Shown here one piece after another: positions 16,213 to 24,599 of a stretch of 52,249 nucleotides of DNA. Positions within the stretch are counted from its first letter, which is position 1. Each line of letters starts with the position of its first letter. Made by a program: the position numbers and the translations under genes. The notes under the pieces are model-generated. The model was not told where the DNA came from, searched no databases, and saw only the letters and a list, made by a program, of their open reading frames with translations. Source of the DNA: Comchoanobacter sp040266255. GTDB lineage: Bacteria; Pseudomonadota; Gammaproteobacteria; Comchoanobacterales; Comchoanobacteraceae. Location of the stretch: assembly GCA_040266255.1 (NCBI GenBank), contig JBDQEV010000003.1, forward strand, positions 1-52,249. The letters run 5' to 3'.

Positions 16213-18339
16213 CTACTCCTGTGTTCCTGCTGTTTCAGATGATAACTCCTTTATCGATAGTCTGATTTTGTTGTTTCGATCAATTTCACTTACCTGAACT
16301 TTTAGTTCCTGGTTTTCTGTGAGATAGTCTCTGATGTTGTGTACACGCTGATGTGAGATTTGGGAGATGTGCAAAAATCCTTCCTTATTTCCAGGAATTG
16401 ACACGACTGCCCCGAACTCCAAGATCTTAGTGATCTTGCCGTCGAAGATTTGCCCCGGCTCAATTTCTGAAACTAAATCTAAGATATGTTTCTTACAGTT
16501 ATTTCCAGCTTTTCCATCAACTGCAGATATGGTTACTGTACCTTCATCAGTGATGTCGATTTCAACACCATACTGCTCAATGAGTCCTCTAATGACTGCG
16601 CCACCTTTTCCAATCACTTCTCTAATCTTATCAGTCTTGATATTGAATGAGATCATTCGAGGTGCGTAATCGGAAATTTGATTTGGTTGACTAATTGCAG
16701 CATTCATCTCATTAAGGATTGTCATACGTCCTGTTTTAGCCTTCTCTAATGCGGTTTTTAGCATCTGTTGAGTGATACCATCAATTTTGATATCCATCTG
16801 TAGTGCGGTAATACCTTCTGAGGTTCCTGCAACTTTTAAGTCCATATCACCTAAATGATCTTCATCTCCTAAGATGTCAGTTAGAATATGCGGTGTATCT
16901 TTGTCTAAAATTAGGCCCATTGCAATACCGGCAACATGTCTTTTTAAAGGAACACCTGCCTGCATCAATGATAAACTTGCGCCACAAACAGATGCCATAG
17001 AGCTTGATCCATTACATGACATAATCTCAGAGACAACTCTTAGTGTGTAGGGGAATGTTTCTTCGCTTGGTAAAAGTGGCTCAACAGCTCGACGAGCTAG
17101 GAATCCATGGCCAATCTCACGGCGCTTAGGCGGTCCCATTCGTCCAACCTCACCGACAGAATAAGCAGGGAAGTTATAGAAGAGCATGAATCGACGCTGT
17201 GCTTCTTTTCCTGAAAGGTATTCTACATATTCACCTTTGCCCAAAGATGCAAGTGTAGCGGTCACTAATGCACCGGTTTCACCACGTCTGAATAGAGCAT
17301 CACCATGTACCCTAGGTAGTAGGCCTAGGTTTACGGATATTGGTCGAACAGTATCAAAGTCACGGCCATCAACACGAGTAGAGCTAGATAGCATGAACTC
17401 ACGTACCCAGTTTTTTCTCAAACGATCTAAAGCGCTTGATATATCCTTCGCTTCTAGTGTTTCAGATTCTAATTCGCTGATGATTTCGTCGTGCTTCATC
17501 TTGATATAGTCTCTACGTTGCAATTTATCATGCATCCCTTTGCTTTGCTCATAGATTGCATCTGTTTTTTCTTTGAGCTGTTCATCTATTGATGTATCAA
17601 CAGTTTTAGATTCAGAGCTAGGCTTCGCGAACTCAGGATGGTTTTTCTTAAATGCTGCTTGGAATGCAGTTATCCCATTGATGGCTTCAGACATTTTTTC
17701 TAAACCCATATTGAATGCATCTAGCATGTTTGACTCATTGAGCTCATGAGCTTGTGCTTCAATCATGACAATGTCATTTTGGCCTGATGAAGGCTTACCA
17801 GCGAGTAATAAGTTAAGTTCAGACTTTTCTAATTCTTCTGCAGATGGATTGGCAATAATTTTCTGATCGATATAGCCTAAACGGATCGCAGCTGGAACGT
17901 GCTGGAATGGAATAGGTGCAATGCTTAATGCAGCAGAAGCGGCTAAGAAGCAAGGTACCTCGATATCAATTGCTGGATCTGTAGATAAGATCTCAATGAA
18001 AATCTGTATTTCGTCATTGTAGGATTCTGGGAATAAAGGTCTAAGCGCTCGATCAATGAGGCGTGACGCAATAATTTCTGTTTCACTACCCCTGGTGTTT
18101 TCACGCTTGATGTGCCCACCTGAGATGCTACCACTAGCGTAGTGACGTCGTAACACTTGTACTAAAAGTGGAAAGAAGTCCATGTCTTCAGATGATTTGG
18201 TATGTGAGACAACAGCGTGTATTCGTGTATCACCTACAGACAGCATCACATCTGCAGTTGCTTGGTTAGCGAGTAATCCAGTTGTCAAGGTGTATTCCTT
18301 TCCGCAATATTGGAAGGTGCTTTCTGTATGCAATTTCAT
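16213..18339 (-). CDS. pnp: polyribonucleotide nucleotidyltransferase (PNPase)
   Basis: Phosphorolytic 3'-5' exoribonuclease of 708 residues, a degradosome component. Two RNase PH domains are present. The second carries FMLFYNFPAYSVGEVGR, the GSSSMASVCG segment and GDEDHLGDMDLKVAG with the metal-binding aspartates. A KH domain (IREVIGKGGAVIRGL) and an S1 domain (GAVVSIPGNKEGFLHISQIS) follow. The ATG at 18339 follows AGGA. It lies 29 nt after rpsO, the normal rpsO-pnp arrangement. Confidence 0.97.
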   Translation of the reverse strand: MKLHTESTFQYCGKEYTLTTGLLANQATADVMLSVGDTRIHAVVSHTKSSEDMDFFPLLVQVLRRHYASGSISGGHIKRENTRGSETEIIASRLIDRALRPLFPESYNDEIQIFIEILSTDPAIDIEVPCFLAASAALSIAPIPFQHVPAAIRLGYIDQKIIANPSAEELEKSELNLLLAGKPSSGQNDIVMIEAQAHELNESNMLDAFNMGLEKMSEAINGITAFQAAFKKNHPEFAKPSSESKTVDTSIDEQLKEKTDAIYEQSKGMHDKLQRRDYIKMKHDEIISELESETLEAKDISSALDRLRKNWVREFMLSSSTRVDGRDFDTVRPISVNLGLLPRVHGDALFRRGETGALVTATLASLGKGEYVEYLSGKEAQRRFMLFYNFPAYSVGEVGRMGPPKRREIGHGFLARRAVEPLLPSEETFPYTLRVVSEIMSCNGSSSMASVCGASLSLMQAGVPLKRHVAGIAMGLILDKDTPHILTDILGDEDHLGDMDLKVAGTSEGITALQMDIKIDGITQQMLKTALEKAKTGRMTILNEMNAAISQPNQISDYAPRMISFNIKTDKIREVIGKGGAVIRGLIEQYGVEIDITDEGTVTISAVDGKAGNNCKKHILDLVSEIEPGQIFDGKITKILEFGAVVSIPGNKEGFLHISQISHQRVHNIRDYLTENQELKVQVSEIDRNNKIRLSIKELSSETAGTQE

Positions 18340-18368
18340 GTGTGTTTCGTCCTGTGTACGTTGTAAAG

Positions 18369-18650
18369 TTAAGAACTAATTCTATAACGGATATTTAATT
18401 CTTTGATAAGCTTTTGGAATAGCGGAAAATCAACTCTGTGAAGGTATTTCAAAAGTTTCTTGCGATCATTTACTTTTTGTACAAGTCCTCTAATTGCGCT
18501 TTTATCTTTTTTATGAGTAGTACAGTGCCCTGTTAAGTGCTGAATCTCTTTAGAAAGTTTAGCGACCTGATAGCTTGATGATCCACAATCTTGCTCGTGT
18601 TGTGCATATGTACTTAAATCAATTTGAATCTGTTTTTTGTCTTTAGCCAT
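18369..18650 (-). CDS. rpsO: 30S ribosomal protein S15
   Basis: A protein of 93 residues that binds 16S rRNA early in 30S assembly. LSKEIQHLTGHCTTHKKD and VNDRKKLLKYLHRVDFPLF are typical S15 helices. The frame extends to a TTG at 18662, but GGGAG lies just before the ATG at 18648-18650, which is the real start. Confidence 0.95.
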   Translation of the reverse strand: MAKDKKQIQIDLSTYAQHEQDCGSSSYQVAKLSKEIQHLTGHCTTHKKDKSAIRGLVQKVNDRKKLLKYLHRVDFPLFQKLIKELNIRYRISS

Positions 18651-18684
18651 TTTTACTCCCAATAAATGTGGTGCTAATTACTGT

Positions 18685-18713
18685 AATATATACACTTTTG
18701 CGTTATATAACAA
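18685..18713 (-). promoter_or_regulatory. putative promoter of rpsO-pnp
   Basis: On the minus strand, TTGTTA (18708-18713) and TATATT (18685-18690) are separated by exactly 17 nt, about 35 nt before the rpsO ATG. This would give rpsO-pnp their own promoter inside the longer nusA-infB operon, as is known in E. coli. Confidence 0.5.
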
Positions 18714-18718
18714 GTTTT

Positions 18719-19603
18719 TTATAGTGAATTAATGTTGTTTTGCGAGATTAGTTTAATACTTTTTGCTTGTTTTGCGTTTTTAGGTGCAATGATACCAATA
18801 AATTGTTGCTGATAGAATGCTGCACACTCAGATTGAATTTCCAGCTCAATGGTTTTACCATAAAATAAATCCTGTACCTGGGATAGATTGAGTCCTACTT
18901 TAGGGAACTTTTGAAATACAGTATCTAAAGTGATGATATGCTCTGATTCAATTTCTTCAGCAGGTCGATAATGATTTTCTTTAAATGGAGCAATCCATTC
19001 TCTATGCAGCTCAGACAAATGGGCAAAAGTTTGCAATTTTTCTCCTAAGTCTCTTGCAATAGAGCGGATGTAGGTTCCAGATTGGCATATGATTTCAATT
19101 TTAATTTTGCCAACATCAGCTTGATAGTTGAGCAGTTTGATTTCATCAATTGTTACAGTACGCTTCGGAATGCTAAAAGCAATATTGTTTCTAGCAAGGT
19201 CATAGGCTCGTTTGCCATCAATATGTATAGCGCTATAAAGTGGTGGTGTCTGTTCTATTGTGCCCACAAATGATTGAAGTGTAGTATCAAGTTCTTGCTC
19301 AGACAATATGGGGAACTCTTTGGTTTTTAAGACTTTTCCAGTGCGGTCGTCTGTATCTGTTTGGCTGCCTAATTGAATATCTGCCGTATAGCACTTTTTT
19401 TGTTGAATAATCCATCTAGAAAACTTGGTTGCGTCACCAATGGCTACGATCATTGCGCCAGTAGCCATCGGATCTAGGGTTCCAGTATGGCCTACTTTAA
19501 GAGAAGTTCTTTTTTTGATACTACCTAAACAACGATGCGAAGTTATATCAGTTGACTTGTCTAGTAAAACAAACCCGCTTTTATTAATCGGTTGCGATTT
19601 CAT
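18719..19603 (-). CDS. truB: tRNA pseudouridine-55 synthase
   Basis: TruB, 294 residues, makes pseudouridine 55 in the T loop of tRNAs. The catalytic aspartate is D44 in KVGHTGTLDPMATGAMIVAI. YTADIQLGSQTDTDDRTG and CQSGTYIRSIARDLGEKL are further TruB signatures. A small PUA-like domain ends the protein. The start overlaps rbfA by 20 nt. Confidence 0.96.
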   Translation of the reverse strand: MKSQPINKSGFVLLDKSTDITSHRCLGSIKKRTSLKVGHTGTLDPMATGAMIVAIGDATKFSRWIIQQKKCYTADIQLGSQTDTDDRTGKVLKTKEFPILSEQELDTTLQSFVGTIEQTPPLYSAIHIDGKRAYDLARNNIAFSIPKRTVTIDEIKLLNYQADVGKIKIEIICQSGTYIRSIARDLGEKLQTFAHLSELHREWIAPFKENHYRPAEEIESEHIITLDTVFQKFPKVGLNLSQVQDLFYGKTIELEIQSECAAFYQQQFIGIIAPKNAKQAKSIKLISQNNINSL

Positions 19604-19922
19604 TTAAAACTTTTTCTAGTTCTTGCTGTTTTGTATAAGCAGGGCTTTCAATAAACTTGATTTTTGGGATTCGCCTAATTTCTAGGGTGTCCTTGATGTG
19701 CTTTTGAGTACTGAATCGATTCGCATTCAAAATTTTCAATAATGAAGCAATTTCTACTTTGTGGTAACATTTCACTTTTGCAAGAGATAAGTCTTTGCTA
19801 AGGATAATTTCATCAATTCTGAGTGTCATTAGCCTAGGGTCTAAGTGAGAGTTGCTCATTACCCAACGAGATACATTGGAGTGAATTTTTGATTGCAACT
19901 TATTATAGCTGAAATTACTCAT
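19584..19922 (-). CDS. rbfA: ribosome-binding factor A
   Basis: A protein of 112 residues with a KH-type fold that helps mature the 5' end of 16S rRNA on 30S subunits. DPRLMTLRIDEIILSKDLS and LEIRRIPKIKFIES match RbfA. The ATG at 19920-19922 has AGGA 8 nt upstream; a preceding TTG codon was not used. It overlaps infB by 8 nt. Confidence 0.93.
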   Translation of the reverse strand: MSNFSYNKLQSKIHSNVSRWVMSNSHLDPRLMTLRIDEIILSKDLSLAKVKCYHKVEIASLLKILNANRFSTQKHIKDTLEIRRIPKIKFIESPAYTKQQELEKVLNEIATD

Positions 19923-22125
19923 CAACTTTTTCCTCTAGTTCATAGCAAAGAATATCGTCACCAACTTCAGTGCTTGAGAAGTTTTTGAGTCCTAAACCAC
20001 ATTCTGTTCCTTTTCTGGCCTCTGAAATAGTTTCTTTTTCTCGCTTCAAGGAGCTAAGTTCTCCATCAAATATCGTTTCATCATTTCTGATAACCCGAAT
20101 CATTGCGCCGCGTTTGATAATGCCTTCTAGTACGCCGCAACCTGTGATCTGTCCATATTTAGAGGATCTAAAGACCGCCTTAACGCGCGCTTTACCAAGC
20201 ACTTTTTCAACCATCTCTGGACCTTTGAGCTTTTTAATGCATGATTTGATGTGGTCAATCAGTTGATAAATGATTTTGAATGAATGTGCTTCAGTTGCTT
20301 GAGACTCTAAAGCTTTTTTGGCGGAAGACTCAGTGTTGACATGGAATCCTAAAATCTCAGCACCTGTATTTTGTGCTATATTTGCGTCAGATGAGTTGAT
20401 GCTACCAATGCTGCTATGTACAATATTGATTTCAATCTCATCTTCAGACATGCTCTCTATGATTGTAGTTAATGCTTCTAGTGACCCTTGGGTATCCGCT
20501 TTGATGATATAATTAAGTACATCTTTATTATTTGCTTGTTCTGCGAATAGTGACTCTAGGCTCATCGTCGCTGTGCTTTTTGTGCTGTTTGCAATTGAGT
20601 GTTGCTCAGCATGAGTGCGTGCAGATTTTTCATCTTTATGTGATATTACATTATCTTGTGCATTGGGGGCGGGTGCTATGCCTGTGATTTCAACAGGTGT
20701 TGATGGGCCTGCGCTTTTTACCTTAGTCCCACTGCCATCAATCATTGTACGCACTTTACCATAGCCGCTTCCTATAGAAACAACTTGGCCAATTTTCAGT
20801 GTCCCTTGCTCAATAATTAATGTTACAACGGTGCCTCGACCACGATCCAATCTAGACTCTATGACACAACCCTGTAGCTCGTCCGATTCAGAGGCTTTGA
20901 GCTCCATTACTTCAGCCTGCAAGCTGATTGATTCTAGCAGCTCTTCAATACCTTCACCTGTTTTGGATGAAATTGGACACACAATTGTGTCACCTCCCCA
21001 AGATTCAGCTATGACTCCATGGGCACTGAGTTCTTTGATAGCAGCTTCTTTTCTTTCTGGGTCTGCAATATCCATTTTGGTTAATGCAACAATAATCGGG
21101 GTTTCAGTGTTCTGTGCATGTTGAATAGATTCAATTGTTTGTGGTTTTACACCATCATTGCAATCAACTATTAGGATTACGATGTCAGTTAGACTAGCAC
21201 CACGGCTGCGCATGCTGGAGAATGCTGCGTGACCTGGTGTGTCTAAAAATGTAATCAGACCTTTGGATGTCTGTACTTGGTAAGCTGCAATGTGCTGTGT
21301 TATGCCGCCAGACTCTTTTTGTACAACTTTGGTATTTCTAAGGTAATCTATTAGGGATGTTTTTCCATGGTCTACATGTCCCATAATAGTCACAACAGGG
21401 GGGCGTACAGTTTGAGCACCAATGCGCTTGCCTTTGTTTTTAGTTGGTGAGGTTTTGGTGTTTTCTGATAGGGCTGTGACTTTTACACCAATCCCTTCAA
21501 GAAGTAATGTAGCGGTATCGCGATCAATGTTATCATTCTTTTTCAGCATATAACCTTGATCAAAAAATGCCTGAGTGAGATCTTGTATGCTAATACCAGA
21601 TTTGTTTGCAAGTTCTTCTAAGTTTGTGAGTCCACCGATTTCAATGTTGTTATTGCGAGCAACTGGTTTTTTTCGCACTGTTTTCTCGGGAATATTTTCA
21701 CTTTCGGCTTTAACTGCTTCTGGGATCTGCTGCTCTTTTTCTTCTTTTACAGCTTTACTTGGGGTGCTAGCTTTTGGGGTAGGCTTAGCTTTGCTCTTGG
21801 GTGCAGTAGATGCAGGGGGTGTCTTGCTCTTTTTAGCAACAACGGGTGATTTCATCGTTACACTGCTTGTGCTGGATGTGTTTCGTTTGATTGTTAATTT
21901 GTTGCCTTTGGAAGATGTTGTCTTGGTCTGGCTCAGACTAACTTTTTCTCGTGTCTTTTCACTACTTTTTTTCATGCCTGCTCGAATGACTTTAATATCC
22001 TCTGGCGTTAATTCTTGTGTCTCAGAACTGACTTTAACGCCATGAGACTCAAGAAGCTTTGAAATCTCTTCAGAAGAAATGCTCATTCTTTCAGATAGTT
22101 GTTTAATTGTTAGCTTGATTGCCAT
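19915..22125 (-). CDS. infB: translation initiation factor IF-2
   Basis: GTPase of 736 residues that brings initiator tRNA to the 30S subunit. An N-terminal IF2-N domain (residues 1-50), a Lys/Ser/Thr/Pro-rich linker and a second IF2-N domain (about 160-215) precede the G domain. G1 is GHVDHGKT (249-256), then GGITQHI and DTPGHAAF. The G4 motif reads TKMD (349-352) rather than the usual NKxD. The ATG at 22125 has GGAG 6 nt upstream. Confidence 0.97.
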   Translation of the reverse strand: MAIKLTIKQLSERMSISSEEISKLLESHGVKVSSETQELTPEDIKVIRAGMKKSSEKTREKVSLSQTKTTSSKGNKLTIKRNTSSTSSVTMKSPVVAKKSKTPPASTAPKSKAKPTPKASTPSKAVKEEKEQQIPEAVKAESENIPEKTVRKKPVARNNNIEIGGLTNLEELANKSGISIQDLTQAFFDQGYMLKKNDNIDRDTATLLLEGIGVKVTALSENTKTSPTKNKGKRIGAQTVRPPVVTIMGHVDHGKTSLIDYLRNTKVVQKESGGITQHIAAYQVQTSKGLITFLDTPGHAAFSSMRSRGASLTDIVILIVDCNDGVKPQTIESIQHAQNTETPIIVALTKMDIADPERKEAAIKELSAHGVIAESWGGDTIVCPISSKTGEGIEELLESISLQAEVMELKASESDELQGCVIESRLDRGRGTVVTLIIEQGTLKIGQVVSIGSGYGKVRTMIDGSGTKVKSAGPSTPVEITGIAPAPNAQDNVISHKDEKSARTHAEQHSIANSTKSTATMSLESLFAEQANNKDVLNYIIKADTQGSLEALTTIIESMSEDEIEINIVHSSIGSINSSDANIAQNTGAEILGFHVNTESSAKKALESQATEAHSFKIIYQLIDHIKSCIKKLKGPEMVEKVLGKARVKAVFRSSKYGQITGCGVLEGIIKRGAMIRVIRNDETIFDGELSSLKREKETISEARKGTECGLGLKNFSSTEVGDDILCYELEEKVDE

Positions 22126-22139
22126 CAAAAGCTCCAGTG

Positions 22140-23636
22140 TTATTGATCAGAGTCTTCAAACCAGTGTGCTCTTGCAGCAAGAATAATTTCTGCTGCTTTT
22201 TTGTCATCGATCTGAATGCTTTCGGTTAATTCGTCTACAGACATATCTGCTAGTTCGTCTCTAGTTTTGATATTATTTGCTTGTAGTTGCTCGGTAAGTG
22301 ACATTGTCATCCCTTCGATCTCCATGAGGCTATCAATGCTTTCATCTCCTGATAGGGCAATGTCGAGTAGGTGGTCTTTTGCACGATTAATAAGCTCTTC
22401 AGCAATTTCAACATTGAGCCCATCAATTGCTGCAATAGTCGACACTTCACTATTTGCTAAGTCAGACAAGGTTCTGATGCTTTCTTGTGCTAGGGTGGTA
22501 GCTACTGCTTCATCTACATCTATTTTCTCAGTGAAGATTTGTTTTGCAGTCTCAATATTTCTAGAGGTGATTTCTGCTGCTTCTTCTTCAGACATCACTT
22601 TGAGTTTCCAGCCGATTAACCCACTTGCAAGATTAATGTTCTGTCCACTGCGGCCAATTGCTTGTGATAGCATGGCTGCATCTATTGCAATGTTCATGGT
22701 TCTTGTTTCTTCATTGAGCTCAATTGACTGGACTTCTGCAGGTTGTAGTGCATTCAATGCAAGTATAGCTGGGTCATCACTCCATTGGATGATATCTACG
22801 CGTTCACCATGGAGTTCATTTGAAATCGCTTGAACGCGTGATCCCTTCATGCCTATGCAAGCACCGATAGGGTCGATTCTAGCATCATTAGATTTTACTG
22901 CAATTTTAGCTCTAGATCCTGGGTCTCTTGCAACAGACTTGATCTGAATTAAGCCTTCACTAATTTCTGGCACCTCTTGGGTGAATAATGCCTTGAGCAT
23001 TTCGTTGCTTCGTCTAGATAGCTGAAGTAATGGCCCTCGACCACTAACATTAATTTCTTGTAAGCAGCCTTGTATGTGGTCACCTTTTCGAATGATTTCT
23101 TTTGGTATTAGCTCACTTCTAGGAATTTCAGCTTGAGTGCCAGAGGTATCTAAGATAACACTGTTTCGGTTGACATGAGATACTTCTCCAACCATTAACT
23201 CGCCAATTCTGGATTCAAAATCTCTCGCATTTTGAGATCTTTCAGCATCTCTTACAGCTTTAATCATGACTTGTTTGGCCTTCTCAATCTCAATTCGACC
23301 AACACTGCCAGACTGTTCTTCATCTTTGTTCAGCTCAATCTCTTCAACAATTTCATCACCAACCGCTAAGTTGTCATAATCAGGTTTTGTATCACTAATT
23401 TTAATCTCGCAAGATGCTTCGAAGTCTTCAGGGTTGTCGCTTACAACCGTCCATACTCTAAAATAGCTAACTTGGCCGTTTTTTCTATTGACATCGCATT
23501 GCAGCTTCATGTCTTCATCAAGTGTTTTCTCTGTTGCTGCTGCAAGAGCAAGTTCTAAAGCAGAAAATATCTCTTCAGCATCTAGATTCTTTTCAGCAGC
23601 TATTGCTTCAATGTAGGTCTTGATTGTTGCAGTCAT
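22140..23636 (-). CDS. nusA: transcription termination/antitermination factor NusA
   Basis: RNA polymerase-binding factor of 498 residues. The N-terminal domain (TATIKTYIEAIAAEKNLD), an S1 domain (VGEVSHVNRNSVILDTSG) and KH domains (DPIGACIGMKGSRVQAI) come first. Two C-terminal acidic helical repeats follow, each with an L-x-x-I/M-x-G-M or D-E-L-A core, as in gammaproteobacterial NusA. A longer frame runs 33 codons upstream into rimP, but the ATG at 23636 with GGAG 7 nt away fits the family N-terminus. Confidence 0.96.
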   Translation of the reverse strand: MTATIKTYIEAIAAEKNLDAEEIFSALELALAAATEKTLDEDMKLQCDVNRKNGQVSYFRVWTVVSDNPEDFEASCEIKISDTKPDYDNLAVGDEIVEEIELNKDEEQSGSVGRIEIEKAKQVMIKAVRDAERSQNARDFESRIGELMVGEVSHVNRNSVILDTSGTQAEIPRSELIPKEIIRKGDHIQGCLQEINVSGRGPLLQLSRRSNEMLKALFTQEVPEISEGLIQIKSVARDPGSRAKIAVKSNDARIDPIGACIGMKGSRVQAISNELHGERVDIIQWSDDPAILALNALQPAEVQSIELNEETRTMNIAIDAAMLSQAIGRSGQNINLASGLIGWKLKVMSEEEAAEITSRNIETAKQIFTEKIDVDEAVATTLAQESIRTLSDLANSEVSTIAAIDGLNVEIAEELINRAKDHLLDIALSGDESIDSLMEIEGMTMSLTEQLQANNIKTRDELADMSVDELTESIQIDDKKAAEIILAARAHWFEDSDQ

Positions 23637-23640
23637 GATG

Positions 23641-24048
23641 TTACTCCAGATAATGTGGGGTTGATCGGTTAATCTGATCCCATTTGATTTCAATGCTTTC
23701 ACTGTTATGCAAAACGGTAATTCCTTGATTTTCAACGCTCAGTAGTTTTGCCTTGAGTGTTTTGTCCTTTGTTTGAATTTTTAAGTGTTGGCTAATACGT
23801 TCTTCATAATGTTCAGGCTTTAGTAGTGGGGCATACCCTGATGACTCAACTTCTATGTGTAAATCTTCTATATCTGTCATATAGCCTAGTTGTGAAATAA
23901 CAGCTTCACAATCTTTGATGCTGACAGCGTCATTTTTTCGCTTAATATAGATGGTAATTCCGCTTTTGGTATGGATAATCCCGTGCAATACTAAACCGCA
24001 GTCAACAACTGCAGTTTCGATTTTATGCTCGATACCATTAGTACTCAC
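23641..24048 (-). CDS. rimP: ribosome maturation factor RimP
   Basis: A protein of 135 residues acting in 30S subunit maturation. The N-terminal domain includes VVDCGLVLHGI and ITIYIKRKNDAVSIKDCEAV. HIEVESSGYAPLLKPEHYEE corresponds to the RimP segment VSSPGLDRPL in a divergent form, and the C-terminal part is SH3-like. The frame stays open to a TTG at 24108, but that would run through a terminator. GTG at 24046-24048 with GGA 8 nt upstream is the likely start. It opens the nusA-infB block. Confidence 0.88.
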   Translation of the reverse strand: MSTNGIEHKIETAVVDCGLVLHGIIHTKSGITIYIKRKNDAVSIKDCEAVISQLGYMTDIEDLHIEVESSGYAPLLKPEHYEERISQHLKIQTKDKTLKAKLLSVENQGITVLHNSESIEIKWDQINRSTPHYLE

Positions 24049-24071
24049 GTTAATTTTCCAGTTTTTACTAC

Positions 24072-24092
24072 AAAAAAAAGCCCAAATGGGCT
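24072..24092 (-). terminator. intrinsic terminator after the initiator tRNA
   Basis: On the minus strand AGCCC-ATTT-GGGCT is followed by eight T residues. It lies 18 nt beyond the tRNA 3' end and before rimP. It probably releases much of the tRNA transcript while allowing some read-through into rimP-nusA-infB. Confidence 0.8.
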
Positions 24093-24110
24093 CTTCTGAT
24101 TTTCTCAATT

Positions 24111-24187
24111 TGGTAGCGGGGGTAGGATTCGAACCTACGGCCTCCGGGTTATGAGCCCGGCGAGCTGCCAGACTGCTCCACCCCGCT
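24111..24187 (-). tRNA. initiator tRNA-Met (CAU)
   Basis: A 77-nt cloverleaf with the CCA end encoded. The anticodon loop is CTCATAA. The anticodon stem holds three consecutive G-C pairs (GGG/CCC), and A11-U24 is present; both mark initiator tRNA. The T loop is GTTCGAATC. The first acceptor pair is A1-U72, where most bacterial initiators have a C1-A72 mismatch. It heads the nusA operon, as metY does in E. coli. Confidence 0.97.
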
Positions 24188-24194
24188 GAAATTT

Positions 24195-24222
24195 ATTATA
24201 TGTTTTTTCAACTAGATTGCAA
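24195..24222 (-). promoter_or_regulatory. promoter of the initiator tRNA-nusA-infB operon
   Basis: On the minus strand TTGCAA (24217-24222) and a perfect TATAAT (24195-24200) are 16 nt apart. The -10 box ends 7 nt before the tRNA 5' end, so transcription would start at or next to it. Confidence 0.7.
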
Positions 24223-24275
24223 GTGATAATTTAATAAGTTTGCAAAATATAGGATTTTAGTGAAGGAGAGGGTGC

Positions 24276-24599
24276 TTAAGGAGCGAGTGTACTAGTTTTG
24301 ACTAAGTGTGTATGTATGCCTGGGTGTATGCTTTTGATTTTCATATGCGCACTGTGAGAGGTTTTGATGCTATCAAATGGTCCCACATAGGTTTTGGATG
24401 CCGTTTGTTCATAGGGTAGGCCAGATGGTATTTGCTGTGTCCTGGTATGCATGACTAAGTAAAACCCACTTTTAAAATGGCTTGGTGTGCTTGATGAATA
24501 GGTTGGGTACAAGTTTGGATTACTGAGATAAATCATTGCTGGATATAACGCAAAGCAAATAGCAATGCATGAGAGCGATTTTAGGATCTTCTGCTTCAT
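24276..24599 (-). CDS. small SPOR-like inner-membrane protein (divergent FtsN type)
   Basis: A 107-residue protein with a short cytoplasmic N-terminus (MKQKILKS), one membrane span (SCIAICFALYPAMIYL) and a periplasmic domain. SGFYLVMHTR, KTYVGPFDSIKTSHSAHMKI and HTHLVK recall the strand-helix pattern of a SPOR domain, which binds denuded septal peptidoglycan. SPOR/FtsN-like genes often follow argS in gammaproteobacteria, which supports the idea. It is much shorter than FtsN and lacks an obvious linker. The ATG at 24599 overlaps the argS stop by 1 nt. Confidence 0.55.
   Translation of the reverse strand: MKQKILKSLSCIAICFALYPAMIYLSNPNLYPTYSSSTPSHFKSGFYLVMHTRTQQIPSGLPYEQTASKTYVGPFDSIKTSHSAHMKIKSIHPGIHTHLVKTSTLAP

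Noticed and set aside
22216..22833. Long plus-strand open frame opposite nusA
   Set aside because: It is a Ser-rich antisense shadow of a well-supported gene; similar antisense frames opposite lipA, infB, typA and argS were dismissed for the same reason.
24049..24108. Longer rimP starting at TTG 24108
   Set aside because: It would run through the tRNA terminator, and the added residues do not fit RimP.
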